A stretch of DNA of 39,768 nucleotides. It comes from an uncultured Armatimonadota bacterium (GTDB lineage Bacteria; Armatimonadota; Fimbriimonadia; Fimbriimonadales; Fimbriimonadaceae). The translations under genes and the position numbers were made by a program. Each line of letters begins with the position of its first letter. The first letter of the stretch is position 1. The notes beneath the pieces were generated by a model. The model saw only the letters and a program-made list of their open reading frames with translations. It did no database searches and was not told the DNA's origin. Below are positions 1-9,378 of this stretch, piece by piece. The stretch covers positions 1 to 39,768 of the forward strand of contig CAIYMO010000056.1 of assembly GCA_903927345.1 (NCBI GenBank). The letters are read 5' to 3'.

Positions 1-1916
1 CTAAGTCTGATATAGGCGGGCAACTTCCGGAGGTCATCTATCATCAAAGCAACGTCTGCGGTTTCGAGCGCGGAGTCGGTTCCTGCTGCTCCCATAGCGA
101 AGCCCACCGTCGCCCGTGCGAGTGCGGGTGCGTCATTCACCCCGTCACCAACCATGCCAACGCTTCCATGACTTTCAAGGAGTTGCTCTATGACTTTCAA
201 TTTGTCTTCTGGCAGCAGCTCTGCCTGAACGTCGTCAATTCCGGCTTGCGAACCTATGGCCTTGGCGGTTGAAGCATTGTCTCCCGTGAGCATCGCCACC
301 TTGACGCCAAGTTTATGCAACTCTTGAATGGCATCAACACTTTCAGATCGCAGAGTATCTGCAACTCCAAAGATGGCAAGTGCCTCTTTCGTGTTGGCGA
401 GGACAACCGTGGTTTTTCCCTCAGCTTGCAATCGATCAAGCTCGGAGTGAACATGGTCGCAACATGCTCCTCGCTCCTCGATGAGTCGGTGGTTGCCGAC
501 CATGTAGGAAACGCCTTCGATGGTTCCCGCGACTCCTCGGCCCGTAATAGATTCAAACCCGATGACTTCCAGTAGCTCTCCTTTCCATTGATCTTCAATA
601 GCTCTTGCGACCGGATGTCCGCTGAGGTGATCCAGGCTTGCAGCTAGTTGAAGCGCTTTCTCCCTGTCATAATCGTGCATCGCTATCACGTCGGTGACCA
701 CAGGCTTGCCGTGTGTGAGGGTTCCGGTTTTATCGAGCGCGATCATTCTGAGATTCCGGCCGGATTCCAAATGAACTCCACCCTTGATCAGAATCCCTTG
801 CTTAGCAGCTGCGGCAAGACCGCTCACTACGGTTACCGGGGTCGAAATAACCAGAGCGCACGGACATGCGATCACGAGCATGACTAGGGCCTTGTAAAGC
901 CAGGGCCAGAACGGTTGCCCAAATGCAAGCGGGACGATTGCCACAAGAATGGCAAAGGTCACGACTCCCGGTGTGTAGAACCGGGCGAAGTTATCGACAA
1001 ACCGCTGGGTTGGGGCGCGAGTTCCTTGGGCTTCTTGAACTGTCTTGATGATCCTATCGAGCGTCGTGTTCCCACGCTTTCCAGTCACCGCGAATTCCAA
1101 GATGCCTTGTTCGTTGATTGTCCCAGCAAACAATTGGTCTCCGACTACCTTGTCGACAGGAATACTTTCACCTGTTATCGGAGCCTGATTGACTGCGCTC
1201 TGTCCCAGCACGACGTCTCCGTCAAGAGGGATGCGCTCACCTGGTTTGACTCTGACGCGCTGACCGAGAGCAACTGATCCTGCTTCGACCTCGATCCATT
1301 GGTTAGAAGCATCTTGCACCCAAGCCTTTTCGGGGGCAAGTTCCATCAAAGCTCTGACCGCGTTACGAGCGCGGTCAAGGGAAAACGACTCAATTTGCTC
1401 GGCTATCGCAAACAAAACCGTTACCATAGCCGCCTCCGGCCAGGAACCGATGATCACTGCCCCAACGATGGCAAGACACATCAGAAAGTTGATGTTAAGC
1501 GTAAAAGTCTTAACCGCTACAATTCCTTTCGGGAAAGTCTTCTTACCACCTAGAACCATAGCAGTGATCGCTAGGCCAATGACCGGCCAAGATTTCTCTT
1601 GACCCGTCAACCAGCCAACCAGTTCACTCGCAAGAGCCAAGGCAAGTGCAACACCAAGGATGAGATTTTCCCTCTTGGAAGCACCAGAAGCATCCGGTTC
1701 ACATCCAACCTCGCAGTCAGCGGCAGGCTTCATTCCAACTTCGGTGAGCGCCTTGACAAGAGGTCGATCATCCGAGAACACATGATCGACCGTGAGAATT
1801 CGGTTCATCAAGTCGAATTCAATATTGTTCACCTCCGGAACCTTTCCAAGTCGGTTCCGAATGATCCCTTCCTCGGTCGGGCAATCCATTGCGTCGATGC
1901 GGAATTTGCTCTGCAT
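1..1916 (-). CDS. zntA: Zn2+/Cd2+/Pb2+ P-type ATPase (3' end cut by window edge)
   Basis: P1B-type ATPase that exports soft divalent cations from the cytoplasm. The first 638 residues are visible and roughly the last 60, including the final membrane helices, lie beyond the window. The N-terminal metal-binding domain has MDCPTEE (Cys12), the DCxxEE form typical of Zn/Cd pumps rather than the CxxC of copper pumps. The membrane metal site CPC is at residues 351-353, the phosphorylation site DKTGTLT begins at Asp395, and TGDN and GDGVNDAP hinge motifs follow. The ATG overlaps the czcA stop by one base (TAATG), so it is the last gene of the czc operon and translationally coupled. A near-identical copy sits at the right end of the window. 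Zn/Cd/Pb specificity is inferred from the motifs. Confidence 0.93.
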   Translation of the reverse strand, partial: MQSKFRIDAMDCPTEEGIIRNRLGKVPEVNNIEFDLMNRILTVDHVFSDDRPLVKALTEVGMKPAADCEVGCEPDASGASKRENLILGVALALALASELVGWLTGQEKSWPVIGLAITAMVLGGKKTFPKGIVAVKTFTLNINFLMCLAIVGAVIIGSWPEAAMVTVLFAIAEQIESFSLDRARNAVRALMELAPEKAWVQDASNQWIEVEAGSVALGQRVRVKPGERIPLDGDVVLGQSAVNQAPITGESIPVDKVVGDQLFAGTINEQGILEFAVTGKRGNTTLDRIIKTVQEAQGTRAPTQRFVDNFARFYTPGVVTFAILVAIVPLAFGQPFWPWLYKALVMLVIACPCALVISTPVTVVSGLAAAAKQGILIKGGVHLESGRNLRMIALDKTGTLTHGKPVVTDVIAMHDYDREKALQLAASLDHLSGHPVARAIEDQWKGELLEVIGFESITGRGVAGTIEGVSYMVGNHRLIEERGACCDHVHSELDRLQAEGKTTVVLANTKEALAIFGVADTLRSESVDAIQELHKLGVKVAMLTGDNASTAKAIGSQAGIDDVQAELLPEDKLKVIEQLLESHGSVGMVGDGVNDAPALARATVGFAMGAAGTDSALETADVALMIDDLRKLPAYIRL

Positions 1917-4900
1917 TACAGCTCCTCTGGGACGACATTGTCCTTCTCAAACCAACTATAGAGAGCTGGTAGTACGAGTAGGGTGAGGACCGTCGCCGAA
2001 ACAATTCCACCGATAACAACCGTAGCGAGTGGCTTTTGAACCTCTGCCCCAAGTCCAGTGTTGAGCGCCATTGGGACAAATCCAAGAGCCGCCACAAGTG
2101 CGGTCATCAGAACGGGTCGCAGCCTCTGCGTTGCACCTTCTCTGACTGCCTCAGCGACAAGTTTGCCTTCCGATCGTAGCCGGTTGATCGCTGAAACCAT
2201 TACAACACCATTGAGCACCGCAACACCAGACAGAGCGATAAAGCCCACTCCAGCCGTGATACTGAATGGCAAACTTCGCATCGCGAGGGCAAGTATTCCT
2301 CCCGTTACGGCAAGCGGAACCCCGGTGAAGATCAGTACTGCTTGCTTGAGCGATCCGAATGTCGTGAAGAGCAGGATGAAGATGAGACCCAAAGCGACGG
2401 GCACCACAAGAGTCAACCTTGCCGATGCTTGCTGGAGGTTCTCAAATTGACCACCCCAAGTGATATAGTAGCCCTCCTTGAGCTTCACTTTTTCCTTGAT
2501 CGCCTTCTGAGCCGATGCAACAAAACTTCCAAGGTCTGTACCTCTGACGTTGAGCTGAACGACCACCCGTCGCTTACCCATTTCTCTTGAAATTTGAGCA
2601 GGAGCAGGTACATTGTCAATATGCGCGACGGAGCTAAGAGGTACAGCTCCTCCGTTCGGAGTCTCGATCAGAAGGTTCTTGATGGCCTCAGTGTCATTTC
2701 GAACCTCGTCGGGAAGTGTGACGGTCAGGGCAAACCTTCGGTCACCTTCGACGATCTGTCCGATTGCCTCTCCTCCGAGTGCGATCTTCACCACTTCTTG
2801 GATGTCACTAACGTTGATTCCTAGTCTGGAAATGGCGTCCCGGTCGATGTCCATTTGCAGAACGGGCACTTCATCGACCTGCTCGACCTCGATGTCTTTC
2901 GCTCCAGGCAAAGTTCGCATTACAGCCGCAATTGCGTCAGCTTGCGTCTTCAGTTCGGCAAGATCCTCGCCGAAAACCTTGATCCCGACGTCCGCTTTGA
3001 CGCCAGCGACCAGTTCTGAGAACCTCATCTGGATCGGCTGGGTGTAGGTGTAGCCCTGCCCTGGAACTTCATTTGCTTTGGCCTGAATTTGTTCAAACAG
3101 CTTTTCCTTGGTCATTCCGGGCCGCCATTGCGACTTGGGTTTGAACATGACAAATCCGTCCGTAAGACTCAGGGGCATTGGGTCAGTGGCAACGTCCGGG
3201 GTGCCACTTCTTGAGAACATCGTTGCCACTTCAGGAATCTCTAGCATCTTCCGCTCGACCTGCATAACAAGTCGCTCAGTTTCTTTGGCATCCACTGTCC
3301 GAAGCCGTATTGGTTGGACGATGACCGACCCTTCATCGAGCTGAGGGATAAATTCCGCCCCCAGCCCTTTGAAAACAAGTCCCGAAATGGCCAGCAGTCC
3401 AACTGCTCCACCCACGATCACCGCCCTGCGTTTCAGCGCAAAATTCAGCGCGGGTTTATAGATCCGGCTGAAGAGGTTCATCACTGGGTTATTGCCTTCT
3501 TTGGTGTCTCCAGAGAGAAACATGCTAGCCAGAACTGGAACCATCGTGAGCGTCAAAGCAAGTGCTCCGATAAGGGCGAACACCACGGTGTAGGCCATCG
3601 GCTTGAACATCTTGCCTTCTGTTCCTTCAAGGGCAAGGATCGGAAGGTAGACAACCGTGATGATTGCAACCGCAAAGGCGGTTGGCTTGGCTACTTCACG
3701 GCAAGACTCCCAAACGTTGTGCCTGACTTCATGCCGATCTAGCGTTGAGCCTTTATGCTCTCTCGCTTCGGCAAGTCGCCTCACCGCGTTCTCAATCATG
3801 ACGACCGCTCCATCGACGATGAGTCCAAAGTCAATCGCCCCAAGGCTCATGAGATTGCCAGATATTCCGAACCGATTCATCCCGATGATCGCACAAATCA
3901 TCGAAAGAGGAATCGCGAGAGCAACAATGAGGGCGCCCCGCACATTCCCAAGAAGTAGGACCAAAACAACGACGACCAGCGCCGCCCCTTCAAGCAAACT
4001 CTTCTCGACCGTGCTGAGAACGCCATCAACAAGTTCGGCTCGGTTATAGACCGTCTCAACCTTGATGTCGGGAGGAACTTGTCCTTTGATCTCTTGGAGT
4101 TTGGCGTGGATGGCGTTTGCCACGGTTTGACCATTCGCACCTTTGAGCATCATAACGACCACGATGAGAGACGGCTTGCCATCCCGGGTGCTTATTCCCG
4201 TCAGCACTGGTGTACCGAGTCTAACGGTAGCGACATCCTTCACGAGAACAGGAATACCATCCTCGGTTTTCAGCACGATTTTGCCGATGTCTTCTGCACT
4301 GGTTGCCATTCCAACGCTGCGGATCAGGACACGCTCGCCGTTTTGCTCTATGAGTCCACCACCAGCGTTCTCATTGTTCTTTTGAAGTGCGGTGACGACC
4401 TCGTCAACCGCAAGTCCCCTTGCAAGCAAGGCTCTTGGATTCACCACAACTTGATATTGCTTCTCGCTTCCGTCCATTGAGTTGACTTCGGCAACTCCCG
4501 GAACGGATTTAAGCTGAGGAGCGATCACCCAGTCTTGGAAAGCTCTGAGTTCCATCATGGACCGCGATGAAGAGTCCACGTCGTACATGTAGACTTCGCC
4601 CAGACCAGTTGTCACCGGTCCCAGAACAGGTGCTGATACGCCGCTTGGCAAACTTGCTTTTGCGTTGTTAAGCCGCTCAGTGACTAGGCTCCTGGCAAAA
4701 TAGGTGTCAACGTCGTCGCGAAATGTGACGGTCACAATAGAGAGTCCGTACTGGGTGAGACTTCGCACCTCGTTTGTGCCCGGAATGCCACCCATCGCGG
4801 TTTCGATAGGAAAGGTGACAAGCCGTTCGATCTCTTCCGGACTCATTCCCCCGGTCTCTGTGAAGACTTGAACTTGGTTGGTTGTAATATCGGGCACGGC

Positions 4901-5011
4901 GTCAAGGTTGAGTTGCTTCCAAGAGACAACTCCAAACGCAACCACGAATACGAGACTAAGCAGGACAAGAAACCTCTGTGTGAGGCTAAAGTGCAATATT
5001 TTTTCTAACAT
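1916..5011 (-). CDS. czcA: CzcA-type heavy-metal RND efflux pump
   Basis: Inner-membrane proton/cation antiporter of the HME-RND family, the energised part of a tripartite pump spanning to the outer membrane. Its 1031 residues are a normal length. The fourth membrane helix carries DFGLIVDGAVVMIEN with Asp394, Asp400 and Glu407, matching in spacing the proton-relay residues of CzcA. The Cu/Ag pump CusA lacks the DFG...DGAV form, so divalent Zn/Co/Cd is the better guess. The start codon overlaps the czcB stop (TGATG) and the stop overlaps the ATPase start, giving a tightly coupled operon czcC-czcB-czcA-ATPase. Confidence 0.94.
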   Translation of the reverse strand: MLEKILHFSLTQRFLVLLSLVFVVAFGVVSWKQLNLDAVPDITTNQVQVFTETGGMSPEEIERLVTFPIETAMGGIPGTNEVRSLTQYGLSIVTVTFRDDVDTYFARSLVTERLNNAKASLPSGVSAPVLGPVTTGLGEVYMYDVDSSSRSMMELRAFQDWVIAPQLKSVPGVAEVNSMDGSEKQYQVVVNPRALLARGLAVDEVVTALQKNNENAGGGLIEQNGERVLIRSVGMATSAEDIGKIVLKTEDGIPVLVKDVATVRLGTPVLTGISTRDGKPSLIVVVMMLKGANGQTVANAIHAKLQEIKGQVPPDIKVETVYNRAELVDGVLSTVEKSLLEGAALVVVVLVLLLGNVRGALIVALAIPLSMICAIIGMNRFGISGNLMSLGAIDFGLIVDGAVVMIENAVRRLAEAREHKGSTLDRHEVRHNVWESCREVAKPTAFAVAIITVVYLPILALEGTEGKMFKPMAYTVVFALIGALALTLTMVPVLASMFLSGDTKEGNNPVMNLFSRIYKPALNFALKRRAVIVGGAVGLLAISGLVFKGLGAEFIPQLDEGSVIVQPIRLRTVDAKETERLVMQVERKMLEIPEVATMFSRSGTPDVATDPMPLSLTDGFVMFKPKSQWRPGMTKEKLFEQIQAKANEVPGQGYTYTQPIQMRFSELVAGVKADVGIKVFGEDLAELKTQADAIAAVMRTLPGAKDIEVEQVDEVPVLQMDIDRDAISRLGINVSDIQEVVKIALGGEAIGQIVEGDRRFALTVTLPDEVRNDTEAIKNLLIETPNGGAVPLSSVAHIDNVPAPAQISREMGKRRVVVQLNVRGTDLGSFVASAQKAIKEKVKLKEGYYITWGGQFENLQQASARLTLVVPVALGLIFILLFTTFGSLKQAVLIFTGVPLAVTGGILALAMRSLPFSITAGVGFIALSGVAVLNGVVMVSAINRLRSEGKLVAEAVREGATQRLRPVLMTALVAALGFVPMALNTGLGAEVQKPLATVVIGGIVSATVLTLLVLPALYSWFEKDNVVPEEL

Positions 5012-6549
5012 CAGTCTGAGTGCCCCTGTAGCTCGCCCTTCTTTTGCTCACTGGTCAGAACAAATGATCCTTTTGAAGCGACCTGTTCCTTTACCTTGAG
5101 ACCAGATAGGATGGCCACTAACTGACCTGCCCTTGATCCAAGCGTGACTTCTCTCTTTTCAAATCCATCGCCCGCTTTCACGAAAACAAATGACTTCCGA
5201 TCCTCGGTGAGGATCGAAGTTTTCGGAACGACCAACGATTCACGAGATGCTCCGATACCTAGGTTCACCATTGCAAACATATCCGGTTTAAGCCTTCCGG
5301 CCGCTCCCGTAATGAGACACTGAGTTGGAATCGAACGAGTTTTCGGATCGACCCTAGATCCAACAACCTGAACGACTCCGTCGAATGTTTGTCCTGGTAG
5401 CGATGCAACTGTGACTTGGACAAGTGAACCTTTGCGCACTTTGGCCGAGTCTTGTTCTGGGACATTGGCGGTTACCCAAACCGATTGAAGATTCTCGACT
5501 TCAAGAATCACTTGTGTTCGGTCCACCGCCTGACCACGTGTAATGTCGAGGTGACTGATTGTTCCAGAGATTGGAGCTACAAGGGCGACCCGACCAACTG
5601 ATCCGGCACCGCTTCCGCTATTGGATCGGTAGACAGACTGAGCATTTGTAATCGATCTATTAGCACTTGCAAGGGCTGACTCAGCTGCCTTAACTCGAAT
5701 TCGAGCACGATCCAGTTCTAGCTGGCTCGAACGAACCTCAGCTTCGGAGGTTTGAAGCTCCTTGGCATTGAGAAGCCCACGACTTGAGATATTCTTCTCT
5801 CGGTCGTAGGTCGCTTTGGCGTTTTCAACTTTTGCTTTGCTGCGATCAAATCGGATTTGATCCTGTATAAGCTCAAGTCTTGCCGCTTCAAGTTCCGACT
5901 TTGAAACGATGCCATCGCGGAACAGATTCTCTAGTCTTCGCAATTGTTCAGCGTGACTAGCCTGCTCCTTTTGAGCACTGAGTAACTCACTCTGAGCATC
6001 GTTGAGGTCGTTCTGCGCTTGTTGAATTGGGGCTTGGCTGAACGCTCCTGCTTTGGCAAGTTCTCGTTGCCTCGTCAAATTCGTCTTTGCCGCACTCAGC
6101 TTGGCAATTGACAATTCAACCTCAGACTTTGATTGCCTCAAGTCAGATCCAGCCGCATCGCGCATTTTCGTTGCCTCAGCGACGCTCGACCACGCTTGAG
6201 CTAGCTCTGGAGACTCTAGGATCGCGAGGGTTTGTCCCTGACGGACTGAGTCACCCAGTTGAACCGAAATCGCGGTCACTCGTCCAGCGACCGGAGGAGT
6301 GACTACCGCACGACCTTTACTAGTGCTAACCACCGTTCCAGGGACTTGCAATGAACTTTGCACTTGTTGCAACCCAACGGTGTAGAGTTCGATGCCCGCA
6401 AGCTCTTCCGCCTCGGCCGAGAGCTTTACTTGGCCCTCGACGTGGCCAGCTTCCTCGGCACCGTGTTCGTCCTTTGCCGCTTCGGTGGCGGGCTTCCCGC
6501 AACCGATGAGTAATGAGCAGATGACGATTGGAATTAGAAGTCTTTTCAT
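5011..6549 (-). CDS. czcB: CzcB-type periplasmic adaptor lipoprotein
   Basis: Membrane-fusion protein linking the RND pump to the outer-membrane channel. The N-terminus is a lipoprotein signal with the lipobox LLIGC (Cys17). A biotinyl-lipoyl-like half (about residues 74-115, with AGRVTAISVQLGDSVRQG) leads into a long coiled-coil hairpin (about 120-300, rich in Q, E, A, L). The second lipoyl half (VAPISGTISHLDITRGQAV) and beta-barrel domains follow. At 512 residues it is on the long side because of the extended hairpin. A His/Glu-rich stretch (KDEHGAEEAGHVEGQ) after the lipobox may bind metal. The start overlaps the czcC stop by four bases (ATGA). Confidence 0.92.
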   Translation of the reverse strand: MKRLLIPIVICSLLIGCGKPATEAAKDEHGAEEAGHVEGQVKLSAEAEELAGIELYTVGLQQVQSSLQVPGTVVSTSKGRAVVTPPVAGRVTAISVQLGDSVRQGQTLAILESPELAQAWSSVAEATKMRDAAGSDLRQSKSEVELSIAKLSAAKTNLTRQRELAKAGAFSQAPIQQAQNDLNDAQSELLSAQKEQASHAEQLRRLENLFRDGIVSKSELEAARLELIQDQIRFDRSKAKVENAKATYDREKNISSRGLLNAKELQTSEAEVRSSQLELDRARIRVKAAESALASANRSITNAQSVYRSNSGSGAGSVGRVALVAPISGTISHLDITRGQAVDRTQVILEVENLQSVWVTANVPEQDSAKVRKGSLVQVTVASLPGQTFDGVVQVVGSRVDPKTRSIPTQCLITGAAGRLKPDMFAMVNLGIGASRESLVVPKTSILTEDRKSFVFVKAGDGFEKREVTLGSRAGQLVAILSGLKVKEQVASKGSFVLTSEQKKGELQGHSD

Positions 6550-7742
6550 TTGAGCACCTCGGCAAGAAATCCGGATGCCCGGTACTGAGCGATCACAGCA
6601 AGTGAGAGTTGTTGTCTTGCTTCCACCAACTCTTGTTCAACTTCGCGAAGTGCCCTCGTCGATTCGAGCACGTCGATCTGGGTGCCAAATCCTTCGGAAT
6701 AGCCCTTCTGAGACTTGGCAACTAAATCACGAGCAGATACGAGAATCGCTTCGTAACGAGCGATGCGGCTCTGCCGTGCTTCAAGAGCTATCTGGGCGGC
6801 TTTGACTTCTGCTCTTGCCCTACCTGTCGCATCCTCCAAAAGCTTGCGTGCCGATTCGGCGCGTTTTTTTGCCGCGCTCGATTCATTCCTAGCTTTGCCG
6901 TGATCAAACAAGGCCCAACTGAGTTGGAGTCGTCCGGCGAAGTAGCCTGGGGCATTACTCCAAGGTGATCTTACGATCTGGGCACTCAGTTCGGGCCGAT
7001 TTGAGACTCTTGCGACTCCAGCGTCCGCTTCGGCAATCTGAACTTGAGATCTCAAAACGAGTAGGTCAGGTCTACCGTCAATAGCCGGGTTAACAAGCGG
7101 CTCAATTTTTGCGTCTGCTTCTAGAGCAATGCTGGATGTTTCTGTTCCAAGTAAGCCGGAAAGCTTTTCGAGCGAAGCGTTAAGATCGGCGCTGGTCAGT
7201 TCTGCCGACTGCTTGGCTCTTTCAAACTCAATCGAAGCCCTCGTGACCTGCGTTTCTGCAACCTTGCCTTCATCGAACCTTCGCTGTGTCGCTATGAGCA
7301 ACCCTTCGGAAATTTTGAGCAGTTCGGCTGCAACTTCTTTCTGGTGCTGGTTGGCGACCGACTCGGCATACGCCGTGAGTACATCGTTTTGTAAGTCTGT
7401 CGCAAGTAAGACGTATTCGGCTAAAGAAAACTGAATTCCGGCTTCGCCAAGTCGTTGACCTGCCCTTCTCCTGCCAAAGAAATCAAGCGGTTGCGAGAGT
7501 TGAAGGTCTTGGTCGTTGGAACCGAGTTCACTTCGGCTCGACGCCCCGATAAGGAAGGTGGTTGGCGCATACGCGCCCAGGGCCCTAGATGCGCTTCGGG
7601 CTTGCTCGACTCCAAGTTTTGCTGACTTGAGGGCTGGGCGATTCTGTGCGGCGATTTTGAGCGCGTCTGTAGCGCTGAGGGGCGTTTGTGCGTGGCAAAA
7701 TGATGTTGCCACGATAAGGGGAATTATTAATGATGTCTTCAA
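6546..7742 (-). CDS. czcC: CzcC/TolC-family outer-membrane efflux channel
   Basis: Outer-membrane exit duct of the pump. It has a signal peptide (MKTSLIIPLIVATSFCHAQ) followed by two outer-membrane-efflux repeats rich in long helices (about 30-200 and 210-390). I chose the TTG at 7742 because GGAG lies six bases upstream and the signal peptide starts cleanly. An in-frame TTG at 7754 would add four residues without a ribosome site. The length is 398 residues, usual for CzcC. It is the first pump gene, about 50 bases after the Cys-rich gene, and its ATGA overlaps czcB. Confidence 0.9.
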   Translation of the reverse strand: MKTSLIIPLIVATSFCHAQTPLSATDALKIAAQNRPALKSAKLGVEQARSASRALGAYAPTTFLIGASSRSELGSNDQDLQLSQPLDFFGRRRAGQRLGEAGIQFSLAEYVLLATDLQNDVLTAYAESVANQHQKEVAAELLKISEGLLIATQRRFDEGKVAETQVTRASIEFERAKQSAELTSADLNASLEKLSGLLGTETSSIALEADAKIEPLVNPAIDGRPDLLVLRSQVQIAEADAGVARVSNRPELSAQIVRSPWSNAPGYFAGRLQLSWALFDHGKARNESSAAKKRAESARKLLEDATGRARAEVKAAQIALEARQSRIARYEAILVSARDLVAKSQKGYSEGFGTQIDVLESTRALREVEQELVEARQQLSLAVIAQYRASGFLAEVLK

Positions 7743-7793
7743 TGGGTGCTCCAAGAGGGCCTTGTTAGGGCTGGAGCAGGATTGAGAGCTAAG

Positions 7794-8237
7794 CTAGGCG
7801 ATCACGAACTGCGTCCAGCGGACGGCAACGGGTTCATCGCTAAAAGGCGGGGCACGGGAAGACTTCTGACTTGGAGGCCCCGTGATCGGAGCCGAAGCTA
7901 TGTGAATCGGCTTTGGTCCGACAAGCACTCCGCAGGGAATCAAAATCTCCAGCTTTGGTGGAAGGCAAGCCACAATATCGAGTGCGGCCCATCCAGGAGC
8001 TAAAGTCGGAGACTCGGTGGATTTGTCCTCACACGCGGCAAGAACACAGCAGTCATGGCAGTCGCCATGCAGGGCTTGCAAACTGGGTGTACGATCTTTC
8101 AGATCACCGCAGAACTTCTCATCAAGCTCTGGACAAGCAAAGCATGTCTGTCCATTGGGCAACTGATATGACCCCTCGCACAGGTGAACCTGTCCGAGCA
8201 TCAAGAGAGATATGAGGAGCAGTTGGAACCACCTCAA
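7794..8237 (-). CDS. Cys-rich exported protein heading the czc operon
   Basis: I do not recognise a named family. From the TTG at 8237 it is 147 residues with a signal peptide (MRWFQLLLISLLMLGQVHL). Cysteine pairs follow (CFAC, then CHDCC and AACED), and the tail is proline-rich, ending near GPPSQKSSRAPP. The tail and general plan resemble the Cys/His-rich protein at 26755-27261 that heads the copper operon, so a periplasmic metal-binding or sensing role is likely. Longer starts (ATG 8324, GTG 8330) exist but would run through the probable promoter and give no signal peptide at the N-terminus. The TTG choice is therefore an inference. Confidence 0.6.
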   Translation of the reverse strand: MRWFQLLLISLLMLGQVHLCEGSYQLPNGQTCFACPELDEKFCGDLKDRTPSLQALHGDCHDCCVLAACEDKSTESPTLAPGWAALDIVACLPPKLEILIPCGVLVGPKPIHIASAPITGPPSQKSSRAPPFSDEPVAVRWTQFVIA

Positions 8238-8259
8238 GGTTCCTAGTCTACCTTCAGAC

Positions 8260-8281
8260 GTGATACCCGGCTTAGTATCAC
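8260..8281. promoter_or_regulatory. Inverted repeat between divergent genes (candidate operator)
   Basis: GTGATAC and GTATCAC form perfect 7-bp arms separated by eight bases, midway between the minus-strand Cys-rich/czc operon and the plus-strand gene at 8323. On the minus strand one arm overlaps TGTGATACT, which looks like an extended -10 box. It may be the operator controlling czc expression, but no dedicated regulator gene lies next to it. Confidence 0.4.
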
Positions 8282-8322
8282 AATTGAGTTGCTTTATAAC
8301 TAAACCTATGTTCTGATGAGCC

Positions 8323-8634
8323 ATGAGCACAGCAATCGAAGTTCGACAAACACGTCTACGCCTCTACATCACCTCAAAAGCCTCTCAGGTCATGGAGGAT
8401 CGGAAAGAAAATCCGAGAACGTCTCGGGCCATCATTCGGGCAATGGAGTTCACGAATGGAGTCACTTTTCAAAATCCCAGAACGCTCATGATCGAGAACT
8501 GCCCGCTCGGAGTTCATATCGATCCCGGTCGCGGCCTGATCGTCGTCGTCTCAAAATTCCAAGGCTTTCCTGCGATTCCTGATGAGCTTGTTGAAGCTCT
8601 TCTACCATTTACAACTGAGGTCGCCGTAGCCTGA
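8323..8634 (+). CDS. Unknown small protein, copy A
   Basis: A 103-residue protein of unrecognised family. Its C-terminal half (from PRTLMIENCPLGVHIDP to TTEVAVA) is almost identical to the protein at 10870-11160, while the N-terminal half is only loosely alike. The pattern VEALLPF/TTEV with conserved VVSKFQGFPAIPDEL suggests a small folded alpha/beta protein with no signal or membrane segment. It converges on the chimeric merA gene with a single base between the two stops, exactly as copy B does with the intact conjugation gene. This indicates that the pair was copied as a unit. Confidence 0.65.
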   Translation: MSTAIEVRQTRLRLYITSKASQVMEDRKENPRTSRAIIRAMEFTNGVTFQNPRTLMIENCPLGVHIDPGRGLIVVVSKFQGFPAIPDELVEALLPFTTEVAVA

Positions 8635-9069
8635 TTCATTCGCCGGAAGGCAACCCGTCACTCGGTGTTGATCCCGATGTTGTATTTGGCGGCGTTGGCG
8701 GCTTCTGGGCTTCATAGTGTTGCCAAAGAGGGGATCGCAAGAGCCTTGTCGTGCTTTCTCGATGCCAGTTCGTATCGGTGTCACTGTAGCGAGTCCATGT
8801 ATCTTGGTCTTTCCAAACCGCTACGTATTGATTCTTGCTTTTCTCAATGAGACCCGTCGATCCGTAGCTGAAAGGCGAAAACTGGGCTGAGTAGGTCACC
8901 GTGGCCGTGGCGCTCTTAGGGCCAGTCTGTTCGACAGAATCAATCGTAGCCGTCACAGTCAAGTCCCTTACGTTTGCGCAAAGCTTGGTGAGACGCCCTT
9001 GAATTTCGGAGCGGTCAATACTCCCTCCAGACTCGAATGTGACCCGGTATCCGCTCGGAAAGTTGGTGT
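8476..9069. repeat. 594-bp duplicated block, copy A (direct repeat of 11002-11595)
   Basis: Contains the 3' half of small gene A and the 3' end of the conjugation gene now fused to merA. It has the same length as the copy at 11002-11595 and reads about 85-90% identical by eye, with no net insertion or deletion. The left edge is gradual, falling where the two small proteins start to resemble each other. The right edge is abrupt, after GTTGGTGT on the plus strand, where merA sequence begins. Confidence 0.85.
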
Positions 9070-9349
9070 GCATGAACGAGCTCGTCTTTTGCGCAATAAG
9101 CGCTTTGAAATCAAGCACGATTTCGCATGGCGTGAGCCCCGGATATCGGGGATTTTTGGCGTCGTGGATGAGCTTTGCCGCTTCAATTAGATTCTTGGAG
9201 GGAAGACATCCCCGGTTGACGCAGGTTCCGCCAACGGTGCGCTGTTCTGTCATGACGGAAGTCTTGCCCAGCTCCTGCGCTCGAAGCGCGGCGGCAAAGG
9301 CCGTAGACCCGGAGCCAAGGATAACAAGGTCGAAGTGATTTTTGGTCAT
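8636..9349 (-). pseudogene. merA: merA fragment fused to a conjugation-protein C-terminus
   Basis: Residues 1-94 are the start of mercuric reductase or a close flavoprotein-disulfide reductase. They include the FAD-binding [13 protein letters not shown] and the redox pair in [12 protein letters not shown] (Cys43, Cys48). From about residue 95 ([15 protein letters not shown]) to the end at 237, the protein is instead the last 143 residues of the membrane protein encoded at 11162-12400, read in frame. MerA is normally 460-560 residues, so the NADPH, interface and C-terminal Hg-binding parts are lost and Hg(II) reduction cannot be expected. The reading frame is open across the join and a good ribosome site (AGGAAC) precedes the ATG, so a chimeric protein may be made. 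Confidence 0.88.
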
Positions 9350-9378
9350 GGGGTGTTCCTGTTGAGTGTGAATATCGT

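Noticed and set aside
1916-5011. Calling the RND pump CusA (copper/silver)
   Set aside because: The DFGLIVDGAVVMIEN motif and the Zn/Cd-type ATPase in the operon fit the CzcA group better; the copper genes are elsewhere.
8636-9349. Annotating a complete mercuric reductase
   Set aside because: Only 94 of some 470-560 residues are MerA; the rest is the conjugation-protein tail.
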